Under the pieces are notes generated by a model. It worked only from the letters and a program-made list of their open reading frames with translations. It did not search any database and had not been told where the DNA came from. The position numbers were made by a program, and so were the translations under genes. Positions 7,504-14,602 of a DNA stretch of 43,486 nt are shown piece by piece; the first letter of the stretch is position 1, and each line of letters opens with the position of its first letter. This DNA comes from a virus: positions 1-43,486 of the IMG/VR virus record IMGVR_UViG_3300009502_000090. The stretch is one strand, 5' to 3'.

Positions 7504-7899
7504 TCACGGCGTGGTCGCCCACTCGGATGGGTTCGATACTTCCTCTTTTGGGAAGATGTGGTCGATCTCGGGAAGTCGAGATAGGTTCGTCTCGATTGCA
7601 TCGTAGTCAAGATCGACGTGGATGCTCTCCTGCTTCCCGGGATAGATGGACACTACACGGGTGAAGGCGACGAGGTGCGTTGGCCTGTCACTGTTATTCT
7701 CGGCGTGTTCGGATGCTGCTTGCAGCGCAGTTACCGCAGCGGTGGTCGGACCTTGGGCATCCGTCACGACTGCGTAAGGGATGCACAGAAACAAGTCTTC
7801 ATCAAACTCGTCGATCAGGATGATGATCACATGCACCGTGTAGGTTTTCTCGGCGCGTAGCAACGATGCTGCTGCGATGACTCGCTCTTGGACGATCAT
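7504..7899 (-). CDS. Hypothetical 131-residue protein
   Basis: ATG follows GGAGATAGTC, and the gene starts two bases after the terminase stop, so it is probably co-transcribed with it. The sequence is alpha/beta with an acidic segment (IIILIDEFDEDLFLCIPYAV). No domain recognised. A packaging- or head-related role is possible from position only. Confidence 0.6.
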   Translation of the reverse strand: MIVQERVIAAASLLRAEKTYTVHVIIILIDEFDEDLFLCIPYAVVTDAQGPTTAAVTALQAASEHAENNSDRPTHLVAFTRVVSIYPGKQESIHVDLDYDAIETNLSRLPEIDHIFPKEEVSNPSEWATTP

Positions 7900-7901
7900 G
7901 A

Positions 7902-10900
7902 CTATCTCCGATTTGACGATGGCCGTGGCCCACCACTACGGCGGCCTGACTTCGGCCTCTCCTTCGATGCTGGGTGCTCTTGGCGCTGCTTGGTGTTGGG
8001 CATAAGCTCCTTCCGAAACTCCTCAAAGGAGTTGCCGAGAGCCTCCGGCTGGCTCCTACTCGCATTCTCAGTTACGACGGTGACATTTTTGGCCCCTCCC
8101 CGCTCCCACAGGTGGCGCCGCATCATAATGGTGGCATAAACTCCGCACATACCATCGGCGGTATCCTTAGAGCCGTTACTTGGATGGTCAACGCAACGAT
8201 GCTCGTGATCCTCCTCAAGCATCGCAAGTTCCTTGAAGGCGATTGGGTTGTCAGGGCAGAGTACCCTGTGTCCATTGACAGCCGAACGGAACATCCGATA
8301 GAACTCAAGCCCCTTCTCACCATCCACTGAGCGGTGGAACGTGACGAACCGCTTGCGCTGAAGGATCTGACGGCTATCCGCTGACTGAAACTGATCGAAC
8401 GAAACATATTGAATGGGGATGCCAAGCTGATCGCGAAGGAGGTACAGGATTTCACGGACTTGAGAGAACTCTATTTCGCCGCCTGGGGGTGGAGTAATAG
8501 TTAATACCACGTCATAGGTGACTATCGGCATTTCCTCAATCACGATCTCACCTTTGCGACCCCTACCCTTTTGCATTTCAATGCCTGAGACATAGCCCAC
8601 GGCAAGGCCGCAATAGTCCCCGGTCAGGCCCAAGTCGATATGGCAAACACGGGGCATGTGCGGGTCGCGGCATTTGTACCCTTCGATGGGTAACGGGATG
8701 CCCTTCGATAGCTCGTACTTGAACCCGGCGAATGGGCTCTCGTTGCCCGCTTCCTTGAAGTCATCAGCCATCCGCCAAATGGCGCTCCGGTCCCAGAAGT
8801 AGGGGCGGCGGGCCAGCGTGCAAACACCCGCTAGGTCGCGCAAGGAGCCTTCCATGTCGTTGGTGAAGTCGCCCTTGTATTCCAGGGGCACTGTCATGGT
8901 CAACGCGCCCTCACGGGGCTCCTGGCTGTCTTCAAGCACCTGAGCCTGAAACCGTTCATTTCCCAGTTCAAGGCGGAACGTCTTACCGGAGTAGTTCTCC
9001 GCCGGCTTGATTTCCCAGATGGGCTTGTCCACCACATAGGTCAGCTTGTCGGCCTCATCCGATGCTTGGCGGGCGCGTTGCTCAAGAAAGTCGTCTGGGC
9101 CACCTTTTGACGAAACTAGCAGCAAGCATCCCGGGACCTTGCCCGTCTTCATGAAGCGGGATTTCCGGCGCCGAACCAATGTACTATAAATGGCCTTCGC
9201 CTGGTTAAACTCCCCCCCGTCACGCGCCTGTTTTGACTTCAAAACCTGAGCCATGAAGTTCATTTCGTCGATAATTCCCCCGATGATATTCATACCGAGG
9301 AGCTTGTTACTATAAGCGGCGCTTGGCATGACCAGAATGTTGTTGGGGAAGTGCATCTGGCTTTTGACGGTGCGGTCAAAGGGGAACTCTTCCTTGAAAT
9401 ACGGTACTTGCTCCATCATCTGGCGGAACTCGCCGAAAGTTACTGACTTAGAGAGGTCATCCGTTTTGTTGAGCATCGCGACCACGATGCTGGAGGTGGG
9501 CAGCAAGCCATACTTGGCCTGTGGGAACTTCTCGGTCGAAAGGAGGTAAATCTGGTAAGCCGTGATGACCTGTGCGACCGTTGTATTGTGCGTCACAACA
9601 AAGTCATCCGTGACGTATAGTTGATCCTTGGCGGCTACTTTGATGCACATGCACTCCTCCGAGCCGTCTGGATCGACAGAAGAGATCATTCGAGATGGCG
9701 TGTACTTCCCGGAGCGACGAACTGCGTCTTTCTTGCGAGGAAGCCAGAACATATCGAAGCCCGCTGGAGGGCAGATGGCCAACTGATGGTGATCTTTTCC
9801 AGACGCGGAGACCTTCACCGTCCTCTTGGTGGTGCAGCCAAGAGATCGCACAAGAAATGTCACATCGTCGATTAGACGACTTGAATTGCTTGAATACCGA
9901 ATCCCGCAGCCTCCAGCACCTTCAACCCACCCGTCAGTGTCCATAAGGCCGTGGAGCAAGTCGATGCGAGACGCTATAGAACTAAGAAGGTATTCCTGCG
10001 GTATGAACTTATCATCTGAACCCTTCCCTAAAAGCCCTAGAGACCTAAGAGAGGCGAGCATTTCGTTACTTCCAGCAATACCACCAGACATCGGACCCGT
10101 GATCCGATAATCATACTGGGAGACGTATTTCACAGAGAGGGGCGCTGGGACGGCCTCTGAAACACGGTCAATGGTTGGCTGGTCATTCGAGGAAAAGCGG
10201 ACCCCGTCTTTCAATGAACCATTACCGATAAGGACTCCGAGTACATAAGGGTCGATTGGCAACTGATTGCCCTGGAACTCTACGGCGTCCATTACGGGCG
10301 TATGCCACTTGAGTTGGCCGTTCTTATTGCGGACGCCACCTACAAAGCTGCTCAAGGATGCAGTCTTCCACGGCGCATCGGTATGGGCGGCAGAAGGGCT
10401 TCGGACAGACCACAAATGCTCGGCGCAGCATCTTGTGGAAGCCCCGTCGTTAAAGGAAACCTTGAAGACTTTACGGACGCCTTGGAAGAACACACCGATA
10501 ACCTCCGTAGGCTTCCCGTCTCTGCCAATCACGAAGTCGCCAACACGGATGTTCGCCATAAGCATCCACCCGTTTGGGGTAAGGAGCTTCGCAGACAAAG
10601 GCTGTGCCTTGCCGTAACCGATGGCCCCCATCAACAGTGCCTCCACGTACCCGTCCTCAACGATCTCCCGAATGATCCGGCGGTTCTCCGGCCAGATGTG
10701 GTCGGCATCGTAGCCCAGGAAGTAGTCATCCTCGATAAACTGGTCGATGCTTACCGGCTCATGGGTCTTGGTAAGGAGGGCGGCCATGTCGCCCCCGCTC
10801 TCACCAAGGGCTTCAAGGAACTCCATCAGGGCATCGGGGTCGTCACCATACTCGTGGGCCAAGGCCGCGAGAGCCGATGCTCCGATCTCGTCATGCACTT

Positions 10901-10958
10901 GGTTCCTGAGGTGCCGCCACAGCGCCTTGGACTGGTCAGTCGGCGTCTTGAAAGCCAT
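7902..10958 (-). CDS. terL: Terminase large subunit containing an intein
   Basis: 1018 residues as translated; removal of the predicted 341-residue intein leaves about 677. The spliced P-loop reads GAIGYGKT (host residues 111-117 plus the Thr after the intein). The Walker B-like segment IIGGIIDE follows. The C-terminal nuclease region shows HIDLGLTGDYCGLAVGYV and DTADGMCGVY, typical acidic metal ligands of the RNase H-fold terminase nuclease. It is the ATP-driven motor that packages DNA into proheads and cuts it. ATG 10958 has GAGGAAGAAGACG upstream and lies 23 bases inside the preceding gene; the longer upstream frame is only shadow. Order small candidate then large subunit is the usual one. 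Family call is confident. Confidence 0.9.
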   Translation of the reverse strand: MAFKTPTDQSKALWRHLRNQVHDEIGASALAALAHEYGDDPDALMEFLEALGESGGDMAALLTKTHEPVSIDQFIEDDYFLGYDADHIWPENRRIIREIVEDGYVEALLMGAIGYGKAQPLSAKLLTPNGWMLMANIRVGDFVIGRDGKPTEVIGVFFQGVRKVFKVSFNDGASTRCCAEHLWSVRSPSAAHTDAPWKTASLSSFVGGVRNKNGQLKWHTPVMDAVEFQGNQLPIDPYVLGVLIGNGSLKDGVRFSSNDQPTIDRVSEAVPAPLSVKYVSQYDYRITGPMSGGIAGSNEMLASLRSLGLLGKGSDDKFIPQEYLLSSIASRIDLLHGLMDTDGWVEGAGGCGIRYSSNSSRLIDDVTFLVRSLGCTTKRTVKVSASGKDHHQLAICPPAGFDMFWLPRKKDAVRRSGKYTPSRMISSVDPDGSEECMCIKVAAKDQLYVTDDFVVTHNTTVAQVITAYQIYLLSTEKFPQAKYGLLPTSSIVVAMLNKTDDLSKSVTFGEFRQMMEQVPYFKEEFPFDRTVKSQMHFPNNILVMPSAAYSNKLLGMNIIGGIIDEMNFMAQVLKSKQARDGGEFNQAKAIYSTLVRRRKSRFMKTGKVPGCLLLVSSKGGPDDFLEQRARQASDEADKLTYVVDKPIWEIKPAENYSGKTFRLELGNERFQAQVLEDSQEPREGALTMTVPLEYKGDFTNDMEGSLRDLAGVCTLARRPYFWDRSAIWRMADDFKEAGNESPFAGFKYELSKGIPLPIEGYKCRDPHMPRVCHIDLGLTGDYCGLAVGYVSGIEMQKGRGRKGEIVIEEMPIVTYDVVLTITPPPGGEIEFSQVREILYLLRDQLGIPIQYVSFDQFQSADSRQILQRKRFVTFHRSVDGEKGLEFYRMFRSAVNGHRVLCPDNPIAFKELAMLEEDHEHRCVDHPSNGSKDTADGMCGVYATIMMRRHLWERGGAKNVTVVTENASRSQPEALGNSFEEFRKELMPNTKQRQEHPASKERPKSGRRSGGPRPSSNRR
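9585..10607 (-). other. Intein with LAGLIDADG endonuclease inside the terminase P-loop
   Basis: Residues 118-458 of the terminase. The N-terminal splicing block is AQPLSAKLLTPNGW with RVGDFVIGRD after it. The C-terminal block is DDFVVTHN, followed by extein Thr. The first residue is Ala, not Cys or Ser, so splicing must use a variant mechanism as in other Ala1 inteins. Two dodecapeptides (YVLGVLIGNG and LLHGLMDTDGW) mark a LAGLIDADG homing endonuclease; the first has Asn in place of the usual Asp (IGNG), which may weaken cleavage. Insertion lies between Lys and Thr of the P-loop. Confidence 0.85.
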
Positions 10959-11685
10959 CGTCTTCTTCCTCAAAATCCTGCGGGATACTCTGATCGGCAG
11001 GTACGACGGTGACTTTTTCTGCCGTCGCGTCACGTTGTTGTTCGGCGATGATCTCGGCCAACTGTTTTGCCATCGCCCCGAGGCGGGCCTGCTTGGCGAG
11101 CCGGGCTTGAACCTCAGACCCTTCGGTGCGTTGTGACACACTCTCCATGGTCTTCTGGCTAACACCGTTGTAAAGATCACGCTGTTTGTTGATCTCAAGG
11201 AGCGACTGCAACGCAACGATCTTGGCCCTCTGGTCTTTGGAAGTCTCAATGATCTGCCAATACTTGCGCTCTAACATGGCCATACGGGCCAAGCCTTCGC
11301 CGCGCACCCTCTTTAGATCATGGGCCGTACCGACGATTTCAAAGCGAGCGAGCACCCTCTTGATGAACTTTTCGGCCTGGGGGACGGTGATCTGGAGCAA
11401 CTGAGCCATCATCCGGGGGTCTCGGTAGCCCTTGAGCATCGCAACTTCGGTTTTGGCGACCATTTGCTCTTCCCATAGGGTCTGGTCATCGCTTTTTGGG
11501 ATGGTGGTCTTCGGAAGGACGAGCACGGTCTTGGCCGTGCCAGCCTCCATCGGGGTTGGGGGTGCCATAAGGGAAGGCTGCGTGTCCTTCCCATACCCAC
11601 TGGTGCCTTCCTGAACGGCTACAGGGGGCTTTGCGCGCTTCTTCTTGTCCTTGATGCCCTGCAAGGCGTTCGTGAACCGTCCCAT
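10936..11685 (-). CDS. Probable terminase small subunit
   Basis: 249 residues directly upstream of and overlapping the large terminase. A central segment (YRDPRMMAQLLQITVPQAEK) reads as a helix-turn-helix, followed by long charged helices and an acidic tail (DFEEEDDGFQD). This suits a DNA-recognising, oligomerising small terminase, but the assignment rests mainly on position. ATG 11685 is one base after the previous stop and has GGAG eight bases upstream; a GTG at 11694 would overlap. It could instead be a head-scaffold-type protein. Confidence 0.55.
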   Translation of the reverse strand: MGRFTNALQGIKDKKKRAKPPVAVQEGTSGYGKDTQPSLMAPPTPMEAGTAKTVLVLPKTTIPKSDDQTLWEEQMVAKTEVAMLKGYRDPRMMAQLLQITVPQAEKFIKRVLARFEIVGTAHDLKRVRGEGLARMAMLERKYWQIIETSKDQRAKIVALQSLLEINKQRDLYNGVSQKTMESVSQRTEGSEVQARLAKQARLGAMAKQLAEIIAEQQRDATAEKVTVVPADQSIPQDFEEEDDGFQDAD

Positions 11686-11686
11686 G

Positions 11687-13021
11687 TTACGCACTCCGCT
11701 CGGCGCTTACCTCAGCGAAGGTGCGCCCATCGCTTTCGAGGGTTGCTTCCTTGGTGCTAAATGATTGCCAACGGCGGATGATCAGATCGATATACGTCGG
11801 GTCAAGTTCGATGGCAAAGCAGATACGCCCCGTCTGCTCACAAGCAATGATGGTGCTACCGCTGCCTGCGAAGGGCTCATAGATTGCTTGCCCTGGTGAA
11901 CTGTTGTTCTCGATGGGCTTCCGCATGCACTCGACCGGCTTCTGAGTGCTATGGTTGGTTTTGCCATCGCAGGCGTTGCGGGTCTGACCGGCTGGGTTCA
12001 TGCCGGCGATGTCCCACACGGTTGATTGGGTGCGGTCGCCACCGTAGTGCCCGTTCTTCCCCTCGCGGACGACGTACCAACACGGCTCATGCTGCCAATG
12101 GTAATCGCCCCGCGACAAGGTGAAGTGCGGTTTCTTCCAGATGATCTGGCTGCGGAGTTTGAAACCGGTTGCAACAAGGCTCTCGGCAACCTCATGGCCG
12201 TGAAGAGCGGAATGCCAGACATACGCGGTGTCGCCCGGGAACAAGGCCCACGCTTCGCGCCAGTCTGCCCGGTCATCATTCTGAACCACACCGCGCATGA
12301 CCGGCTTACCGTCTCCGAAGGCCCCGTTCCGGTGATCGCGCCAAGTAGCGTCATATTTGACGCCGTAGGGCGGGTCCGTGACCATTAGGTGTGGTTTCAC
12401 GGTGCCCAAAAGGGTGGATACGGTAGCAGCATCGGTGCTGTCACCGCAGATCAATCGGTGGTTCCCGAGCAGCCACACTTCGCCGATCCGGGAGATCACC
12501 ACGGCCTGGGGCTCAGGGGTTTCGTCCGCATCGGTATCACCACCGGGACCGTCTTCCTCAAGGAGCACGGCAAGCTCATCTTCCTCGAAACCGGTTGTGG
12601 TCAAGTCGAAGTCCTCATCCCGGAGGGCCTTCAACTCGATGGACAGCAAGTCCTCGTTCCATCCGGCGTCGTCGGTGATGCGGTTGTCCGCGATCACGTA
12701 GGCACGCTTCTGGGCATCGGTCAGGTGGTCCAGCGTTACCGTTGGGACTTCGGCCAATCCAGCCTGTTGAGCGGCTGCTAGGCGCCCGTGGCCGGCGATG
12801 ATTTCGCCTTTCTCGTCAATAAGGATGGGGTTGTTAAACCCAAACGTGTTGATCGAGTTGACGATTTTATCCACCTGCTGAGGGGTGTGGGTACGGCTGT
12901 TCCGAAGATAGGGGGTGAGGCTTGAAGTTGCCCGCCACACGATCTCGTGAGCACCGCGCCGGGGACCTGCTGGGGTCGGTACGGTAGCGCGCCGGGGCGC
13001 CTGTTTGTTAAAGCGGGCCAT
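11687..13021 (-). CDS. ParB-like domain fused to DNA methyltransferase
   Basis: 444 residues. The N-terminal part is a ParB/sulfiredoxin-fold domain with IIAGHGRLAAAQQAG (about 74-88). The C-terminal part is an amino-methyltransferase of the beta type, with catalytic DPPY (216-219) before the SAM-binding FAGSGS (about 400). The family methylates adenine N6 or cytosine N4, usually on phage and mobile DNA, and may protect packaged DNA from host restriction; the recognition site is unknown. ATG 13021 follows AGGGTGCAATC. The gene sits between a small probable virion protein and the terminase pair. The fusion is common in phages. Confidence 0.9.
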   Translation of the reverse strand: MARFNKQAPRRATVPTPAGPRRGAHEIVWRATSSLTPYLRNSRTHTPQQVDKIVNSINTFGFNNPILIDEKGEIIAGHGRLAAAQQAGLAEVPTVTLDHLTDAQKRAYVIADNRITDDAGWNEDLLSIELKALRDEDFDLTTTGFEEDELAVLLEEDGPGGDTDADETPEPQAVVISRIGEVWLLGNHRLICGDSTDAATVSTLLGTVKPHLMVTDPPYGVKYDATWRDHRNGAFGDGKPVMRGVVQNDDRADWREAWALFPGDTAYVWHSALHGHEVAESLVATGFKLRSQIIWKKPHFTLSRGDYHWQHEPCWYVVREGKNGHYGGDRTQSTVWDIAGMNPAGQTRNACDGKTNHSTQKPVECMRKPIENNSSPGQAIYEPFAGSGSTIIACEQTGRICFAIELDPTYIDLIIRRWQSFSTKEATLESDGRTFAEVSAERSA

Positions 13022-13030
13022 GATTGCACC

Positions 13031-13408
13031 CTAAAGGAAGTAGTAGCTCAGGGCCGAACCCGAGGCATAGCCGACGACGGTGACGGTAGCGGCCGGAAGG
13101 ACCAGCTTGGTGCCGGAGGCAATGCGGAAGCCCGCTGAACCATCGGAGACGGACGCGGCCGGGATTGCGGCGGCCGGCATGGCGCTGTCAAGGGAACCCG
13201 TACCGCCGGAATGATCACCCTGTCGGACGCGGAAGTCTCCGCTGTCGGACTGGAGAACGAGGAAGGTGGCGCCCTTCGGGGCTACCAGCACAGTCTTCGC
13301 CGTACCTACAACGGCATTGATGACCCCACCGATGGGCAGCGCAGCCACGGCATCCGGGTGGGGAATGGTGCCGCCGCCAGTGGCCGCAGGCATGGTGAAG
13401 GTAGCCAT
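13031..13408 (-). CDS. Small Gly/Ala-rich protein, possible virion protein
   Basis: 125 residues, beta-rich and low in charge (TKLVLPAATVTVVGYASGSA), with no signal peptide or transmembrane helix. The composition suits a head decoration or fibre-tip protein, but no family is recognised. It has a clear promoter of its own and AAGGATCACC before ATG 13408. It is flanked by two palindrome-like sites, so its expression may be separately controlled. Confidence 0.6.
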   Translation of the reverse strand: MATFTMPAATGGGTIPHPDAVAALPIGGVINAVVGTAKTVLVAPKGATFLVLQSDSGDFRVRQGDHSGGTGSLDSAMPAAAIPAASVSDGSAGFRIASGTKLVLPAATVTVVGYASGSALSYYFL

Positions 13409-13430
13409 GGATGGTGATCCTTGTAACGAG

Positions 13431-13444
13431 GGTAACCGGTTCCC
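13431..13444. promoter_or_regulatory. Diverged palindrome GGTAACCGGTTCCC
   Basis: Shares the AACCGGTT core. It lies just downstream of the -10 at 13447-13452, where a bound protein would block the start of transcription. Confidence 0.35.
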
Positions 13445-13446
13445 AC

Positions 13447-13476
13447 ATTATGTAACCACCATCCCGACTTTTTCAA
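13447..13476 (-). promoter_or_regulatory. Putative promoter TTGAAA-N18-CATAAT
   Basis: Minus-strand -35 TTGAAA (13476-13471) and -10 CATAAT (13452-13447), upstream of the 125-residue gene. An exact palindrome copy lies 20 bp upstream and a diverged one just downstream. Confidence 0.6.
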
Positions 13477-13495
13477 GCGGAAACCGTCGTTTCAG

Positions 13496-13509
13496 TGAAA
13501 CTGGTTTCA
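13496..13509. promoter_or_regulatory. Palindrome copy 4: TGAAACTGGTTTCA
   Basis: Its minus-strand TGA is the stop codon of the PhoH-like gene. It stands 20 bp upstream of the promoter at 13447-13476. Confidence 0.75.
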
Positions 13510-14295
13510 ACTTGCCCGAAGGAACGGGAGTGAGTTGTCGATATGGTCTTCATCTTCCTCGAAGGCGATGCTCCACGCCCGGCACATCTCCGAACGAACG
13601 CAGTCTTCAGGGGTGAACTTGATGACGCCGCAGGGGATGTTGAAGCGAGTGGCCAACCAGATGGCCGTTGCGAGGCCGTTGTCTTCGGAGTGGATATCAG
13701 ATTGCTTCGTGTCACCGTTGACGGACACCGTTGCCCCCTCACCGATGCGGGTCAGGAAGAGCTTCATCTGGCTCGGGGTGGTGTTCTGGGCTTCGTCAAG
13801 GAGCACGAAGGCGTCTTGAAGTGTCCACCCGCGCATGTAAGCGAATGGGATGGTCTTGATAACACCGGCACGCACCATACCATCGACCCGCTGTTTGCCG
13901 AGACGCTGATACAGGATGTCAATGATGGGTGCAGTCCAGGGGGCCATCTTTTCACTGAGATCGCCGGGCAGAAAGCCGAGGTGCTCTTCCCCCGCTTCGA
14001 CGGCGGGACGGCAGAGGATCAGGCTTTTCACTGATTTATCTGCCAGGAGCTTCGCCGCGATGCTGGCTGCGACGTAGGATTTGCCTGTACCCGCTGGGCC
14101 AAGGGCGAAGGTGAGACGGTATTCGTAGAGGGACCGGACGTATTCGATCTGGTTTTCCCCCCGTGGCTTGAAGGGGGCGATCTTCGCTTGGGGCTCGGTC
14201 GGCTCTTCAGCCCCCTTGCCGGGGGATTGCTGTGCGCCGCGCCTGTTGGGGCCGCGACCACGTTCCGACTGATAACGGTCTGCTCGTCTGCTCAT
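13507..14295 (-). CDS. PhoH-like ATPase
   Basis: 262 residues. Walker A GPAGTGKS (66-73) and Walker B FVLLDEAQNTT match the PhoH family of SF1-like P-loop ATPases. The first 45 residues are a basic, disordered tail (RRADRYQSERGRGPNRR). Family members are linked to RNA or nucleic-acid remodelling; the phage role is not established. ATG follows AAGGAGCAACCCC. The final TGA coincides with a palindrome copy. Confidence 0.9.
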   Translation of the reverse strand: MSRRADRYQSERGRGPNRRGAQQSPGKGAEEPTEPQAKIAPFKPRGENQIEYVRSLYEYRLTFALGPAGTGKSYVAASIAAKLLADKSVKSLILCRPAVEAGEEHLGFLPGDLSEKMAPWTAPIIDILYQRLGKQRVDGMVRAGVIKTIPFAYMRGWTLQDAFVLLDEAQNTTPSQMKLFLTRIGEGATVSVNGDTKQSDIHSEDNGLATAIWLATRFNIPCGVIKFTPEDCVRSEMCRAWSIAFEEDEDHIDNSLPFLRAS

Positions 14296-14306
14296 GGGGT
14301 TGCTCC

Positions 14307-14540
14307 TTACGCCTGATACATTTCACCGAATTTTAAGAGGTTGAACATCCGTCCAGATACTTCCTCGTCGGTGAGCGTTGAAGCTAGGCGCCGCTCTTGT
14401 AGTAGTGTATTTGCCAGACCCTCCTCGTCTATGGTTCGTTGCATCTCCCGCACCCGCGATGCGTACAACTCAATGTACTTTACCACAAGGCTTGGGCGAG
14501 CTTTTGTCGGTTGAGGCGCCGGAGCTTTCTTGCGAGCCAT
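14307..14540 (-). CDS. Hypothetical 77-residue protein
   Basis: Basic N-terminus (MARKKAPAPQPTKARP) followed by helices (IELYASRVREMQRTIDEEGL, TLTDEEVSGRMFNLL). No family recognised. The ribosome binding site GGGAGGGTCCG overlaps one arm of the inverted repeat at 14547-14578, so translation may be modulated by that hairpin. It lies 11 bases upstream of the PhoH-like gene. Confidence 0.65.
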   Translation of the reverse strand: MARKKAPAPQPTKARPSLVVKYIELYASRVREMQRTIDEEGLANTLLQERRLASTLTDEEVSGRMFNLLKFGEMYQA

Positions 14541-14546
14541 CGGACC

Positions 14547-14578
14547 CTCCCGGGTATGGTGTTACCCCTACCCGGGAG
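14547..14578 (-). promoter_or_regulatory. Perfect 10-bp inverted repeat covering a ribosome binding site
   Basis: CTCCCGGGTA (14547-14556) pairs with TACCCGGGAG (14569-14578) across a 12-base loop, between the reductase stop and ATG 14540. On the minus strand, part of GGGAGGG lies in the stem. No T-run follows, so an RBS-masking or RNA-stability role seems likelier than termination. Confidence 0.6.
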
Positions 14579-14602
14579 TATAGGCCTTCTGGTCAACAAT
14601 GT

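Noticed and set aside
10959-11249. 97-residue N-terminal extension of the terminase
   Set aside because: It overlaps the preceding gene in another frame, has no ribosome binding site, and the ATG at 10958 has one.
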